Source: a virus. From it: a DNA stretch of 34,151 bases. The notes beneath the pieces were generated by a model, which saw nothing but the letters and a program-made list of their open reading frames with translations, searched no databases and was not told the DNA's origin. The stretch lies in the IMG/VR virus record IMGVR_UViG_3300023112_000057, positions 1 through 34,151 of that record; one strand, written 5' to 3'. Made by a program: the position numbers and the translations under genes. Below, one piece after another: positions 32,064-34,151 of the stretch (within the stretch, counting starts at the first letter, position 1; each line of letters opens with the position of its first letter).

Positions 32064-34151
32064 TATAGTCCAGCTTTTTCTAACCTTGCTTCTAACTCAG
32101 CAATTTTAGTTATTAATAAATCTATATATGCTACAGACTTTAATCCATCGTCTGCTGTTCTTACGAACTCAGGGTGTTTAATTTCTAGCTCTTGAGCTAC
32201 AACACCTGCTCTTTTAATTCCAGGCTCAGATTTTAATTCAAAGTTTTTCCAGTCGACATCTATATGTTTAGTGTCTATTTCTTTTATGTTATCTTTTAGT
32301 GTTTCATCAGAAGATAGTATGAAGTTTGTAGCTGTAGCTGTTGAGGCTAAAGTTAATTGGCCAACACCACTAATACTAGCTACGTTACCTGCAGTACTAT
32401 TTGTAGTTCCAGCTTTCCATATCCAACCTCTAGTAGCAGTTCCACTCATTGTCATATATGTAGCCCAGTCTCCGCTTACACCTCCATAAGTACCTAGATC
32501 TACCGTTTGCGCAAACAACAGTCCATATTGTGGATATAACGTAGGACCTGCGTATAAAGATATACCTCTACCAAGTGTTCCAATCGTGTTGTCAACTCCA
32601 AGTCCAGCTGTTGCACTAACGTAAGTAGAAGAATGTATTTCTCCACTTACATCAAGTGTAAACCCAGTCCCAATAGAAGTTACCCCAATACCAACTTGAC
32701 CTAATTGGTTAATACGCATTCTGGGTTGAGGTGTGTTTCCAGTACCCCATGGTGCTGTATAGAAGTCTAAAATACCGCCTCCGCCATTTCCCTGGCCAGC
32801 TGCTTGAGATATAGAGCCTCGTATCGAAGCCGAGGTATATCCCAGGCCGCTTTGATCGTCTTTTATAGCAAATTGAATAATTCCTGTTGCGTCACCAGCG
32901 TTACTTGGGTTGGGATCAGTGTTGCTTAAAGTTAAAACTGCAGCACCTCCAGTACCAAGTCCTACTGCAAGTGTAGCGTCAGCACCATAAGATGAAGTTA
33001 AACTAGAACAACTAATCATTGTACCGTATTCTTTTACTGTAACTATGGCAGCACCGTTGTCATCATATATACTAGTACTAAAGCCTTGACCATCCCAATC
33101 ACCTAACTTCAAGTTATTTGAGCTTTCCTCTGCCCAAGGCATTCCATTTATTCTATATCCATCACCTCCATTGGCGTCAATTTCACCATCAACCTGTAAT
33201 TTAGAGTTTGGATTAGTCGTTCCAATGCCTACGTTACCATCGTTTAGTATACGCATTCTTTCACCCCCACCACTACCACCTTGATAGGTTTCAAATGCTA
33301 GGTGACCGTTTCCATTGCCAACCTCAACTTGTTTTATTACTGCTATTTTTCCAGAATTAATAGTTGTTGAACTTGATTGAAAAGAAATACCTGATGATCC
33401 TGTACCTAGTGTTAAGCTTGTGATTGGGTTAGTCGTTCCAATACCGAGGTTACCACTATTTAAGTAGTTATCGCCGTTATAAGTAATTTTATTATTAAAT
33501 GATGCTGAGGAGTTTTTTGTACCAATACTACCCTGATAACTGTACAAATCTCCTTGAACCGAAACGTTTTGCGTGTTACTTGCTGGCGTACCAAAAGTTA
33601 TTGTAGACCCATTTCCAGCGCCTACATAAAAAACTGTGGTTAAAAACGGACTTTGTGCAATAGTAAAAGTGCCGGTAGTTCCTAATCTTAAATTACCATA
33701 AACATCTAGTTTAGCCTGAGGGAAAATCGTCCCAATACCTACATTAGTTCCATTATCATATGTAACTCCAATACCTAAAGTGTTAGCATCAGGCGTCCAT
33801 CTAGCTAGGTAGTTTATAGTACCTGATCCTGCTGGTACACCTGGTATAGCTGATCCGTCTATCCACTCGGTTTGACTTCCGTCTGAAGATAATATTTGTC
33901 CATTAGTACCACCTGAGTTAGTTCCATCATAAAATAGACCAGTTAATCTAGCATTTCCATTTACGTGAAGTTTTTGAGTTGGAACAGGAGCACCAATACC
34001 AACTCTTTGGTTACTATCACAAACTAAAGTTTCACCACCACCGGTAAAAACTTTAATGCTAGAGCTATCCCCTTCTATGTAAGCTTCGTTACCTAAACCG
34101 TCAATATCGCCAATCTTAAAAGATCCAGTATTTGCGGTTAGTGTAAGCACT
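32063..34151 (-). CDS. Tail fibre with GIG repeats and S74 chaperone domain, 5' end outside window
   Basis: The frame is open up to the right edge; the GTG at 34150 is unlikely to be the true start because the sequence begins inside fibre repeats. Residue numbers here count from the first in-window codon. Repeats of the type VGIGTTNPNSKLQVDG occur at about 49-66, 137-153, 234-250, 307-322 and 486-503. The C-terminus (about 612-695) is an intramolecular chaperone of the peptidase S74 type: SDETLKDNI with Ser614-Asp615 and Lys619 as the autocleavage motif, then GVVAQELEIKHPEFV and a coiled coil LLITKIAELEARLEKAG. The domain trimerises the fibre and then cuts itself off. The fibre is the likely receptor-binding protein. 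Confidence 0.88.
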   Translation of the reverse strand, partial: VLTLTANTGSFKIGDIDGLGNEAYIEGDSSSIKVFTGGGETLVCDSNQRVGIGAPVPTQKLHVNGNARLTGLFYDGTNSGGTNGQILSSDGSQTEWIDGSAIPGVPAGSGTINYLARWTPDANTLGIGVTYDNGTNVGIGTIFPQAKLDVYGNLRLGTTGTFTIAQSPFLTTVFYVGAGNGSTITFGTPASNTQNVSVQGDLYSYQGSIGTKNSSASFNNKITYNGDNYLNSGNLGIGTTNPITSLTLGTGSSGISFQSSSTTINSGKIAVIKQVEVGNGNGHLAFETYQGGSGGGERMRILNDGNVGIGTTNPNSKLQVDGEIDANGGDGYRINGMPWAEESSNNLKLGDWDGQGFSTSIYDDNGAAIVTVKEYGTMISCSSLTSSYGADATLAVGLGTGGAAVLTLSNTDPNPSNAGDATGIIQFAIKDDQSGLGYTSASIRGSISQAAGQGNGGGGILDFYTAPWGTGNTPQPRMRINQLGQVGIGVTSIGTGFTLDVSGEIHSSTYVSATAGLGVDNTIGTLGRGISLYAGPTLYPQYGLLFAQTVDLGTYGGVSGDWATYMTMSGTATRGWIWKAGTTNSTAGNVASISGVGQLTLASTATATNFILSSDETLKDNIKEIDTKHIDVDWKNFELKSEPGIKRAGVVAQELEIKHPEFVRTADDGLKSVAYIDLLITKIAELEARLEKAGL

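Noticed and set aside
32500-34100. Recurring short sequences in the fibre gene, possibly a repeat array.
   Set aside because: They encode GIG-type fibre repeats with irregular spacing; there are no equal spacers, so it is not a CRISPR array.
34148-34150. GTG as the start of the tail fibre.
   Set aside because: The frame is open to the edge and begins in fibre-like sequence without a leader; a truncated gene is more likely.
1-34151. tRNA genes, integrase or att sites.
   Set aside because: Gaps are too short and filled by leaders or hairpins; no cloverleaf, recombinase or matching direct repeats were seen.

Overview
The window is one contiguous block of an AT-rich tailed-phage genome. Every gene I can support lies on the minus strand, so transcription runs from high to low coordinates. 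The terminase, portal, capsid, ring and paired stabilization-type proteins look like those of crAss-like podoviruses (Crassvirales or close relatives). The host is probably a marine Bacteroidetes/Flavobacteriia bacterium. I infer this from A-rich, Shine-Dalgarno-less leaders before almost every start codon (typical of Bacteroidetes) and from the resemblance of many small proteins to marine phage families as I remember them. No database search was possible, so family names rest on recalled motifs.

Layout in the direction of transcription. (1) 34151-31005: adhesion genes. A large fibre with GIG-type repeats and a C-terminal S74 self-cleaving chaperone domain (its 5' end lies outside the window) is followed by a second tail or adhesin protein and a small conserved protein. 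(2) 30929-28366: a 96-aa protein, a phage GroEL, an overlapping GroES, and a winged-helix-like protein. (3) 28363-25798: a run of small genes, several with a short N-terminal SPL/SPF-like motif, one miniature HExxH protein, and a 51-aa gene at 26565-26720. (4) 25798-24057: a GTA-type holin, a coiled-coil protein, a 75-aa protein, a 208-aa protein that looks like two GroES folds in tandem, and a TerS-position protein. (5) 24057-16820: TerL, portal, probable scaffold and major capsid protein, closed by a strong UUCG-loop terminator and a second hairpin. (6) 16701-5970: a capsid-adjacent protein, two ring/adaptor proteins, two stabilization/tail hub proteins, a cupin, and two probable internal virion proteins. 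(7) 5959-1: a giant polyvalent virion protein of at least 1986 residues that runs off the left edge.

The genes form one late programme: package DNA (TerL, portal), build the head (scaffold, capsid), close it with ring and tail proteins, load ejection proteins, recognise the host (fibre) and lyse (holin). The phage brings its own chaperonin pair, probably to fold capsid or tail proteins. Genes are packed tightly; neighbours often share TAATG, ATGA or TTGA junctions. No gene-free stretch exceeds 300 bases; the longest is 118 bases (16702-16819) and holds the two hairpins. No tRNA, CRISPR array, IS element, integrase or replication gene was seen.
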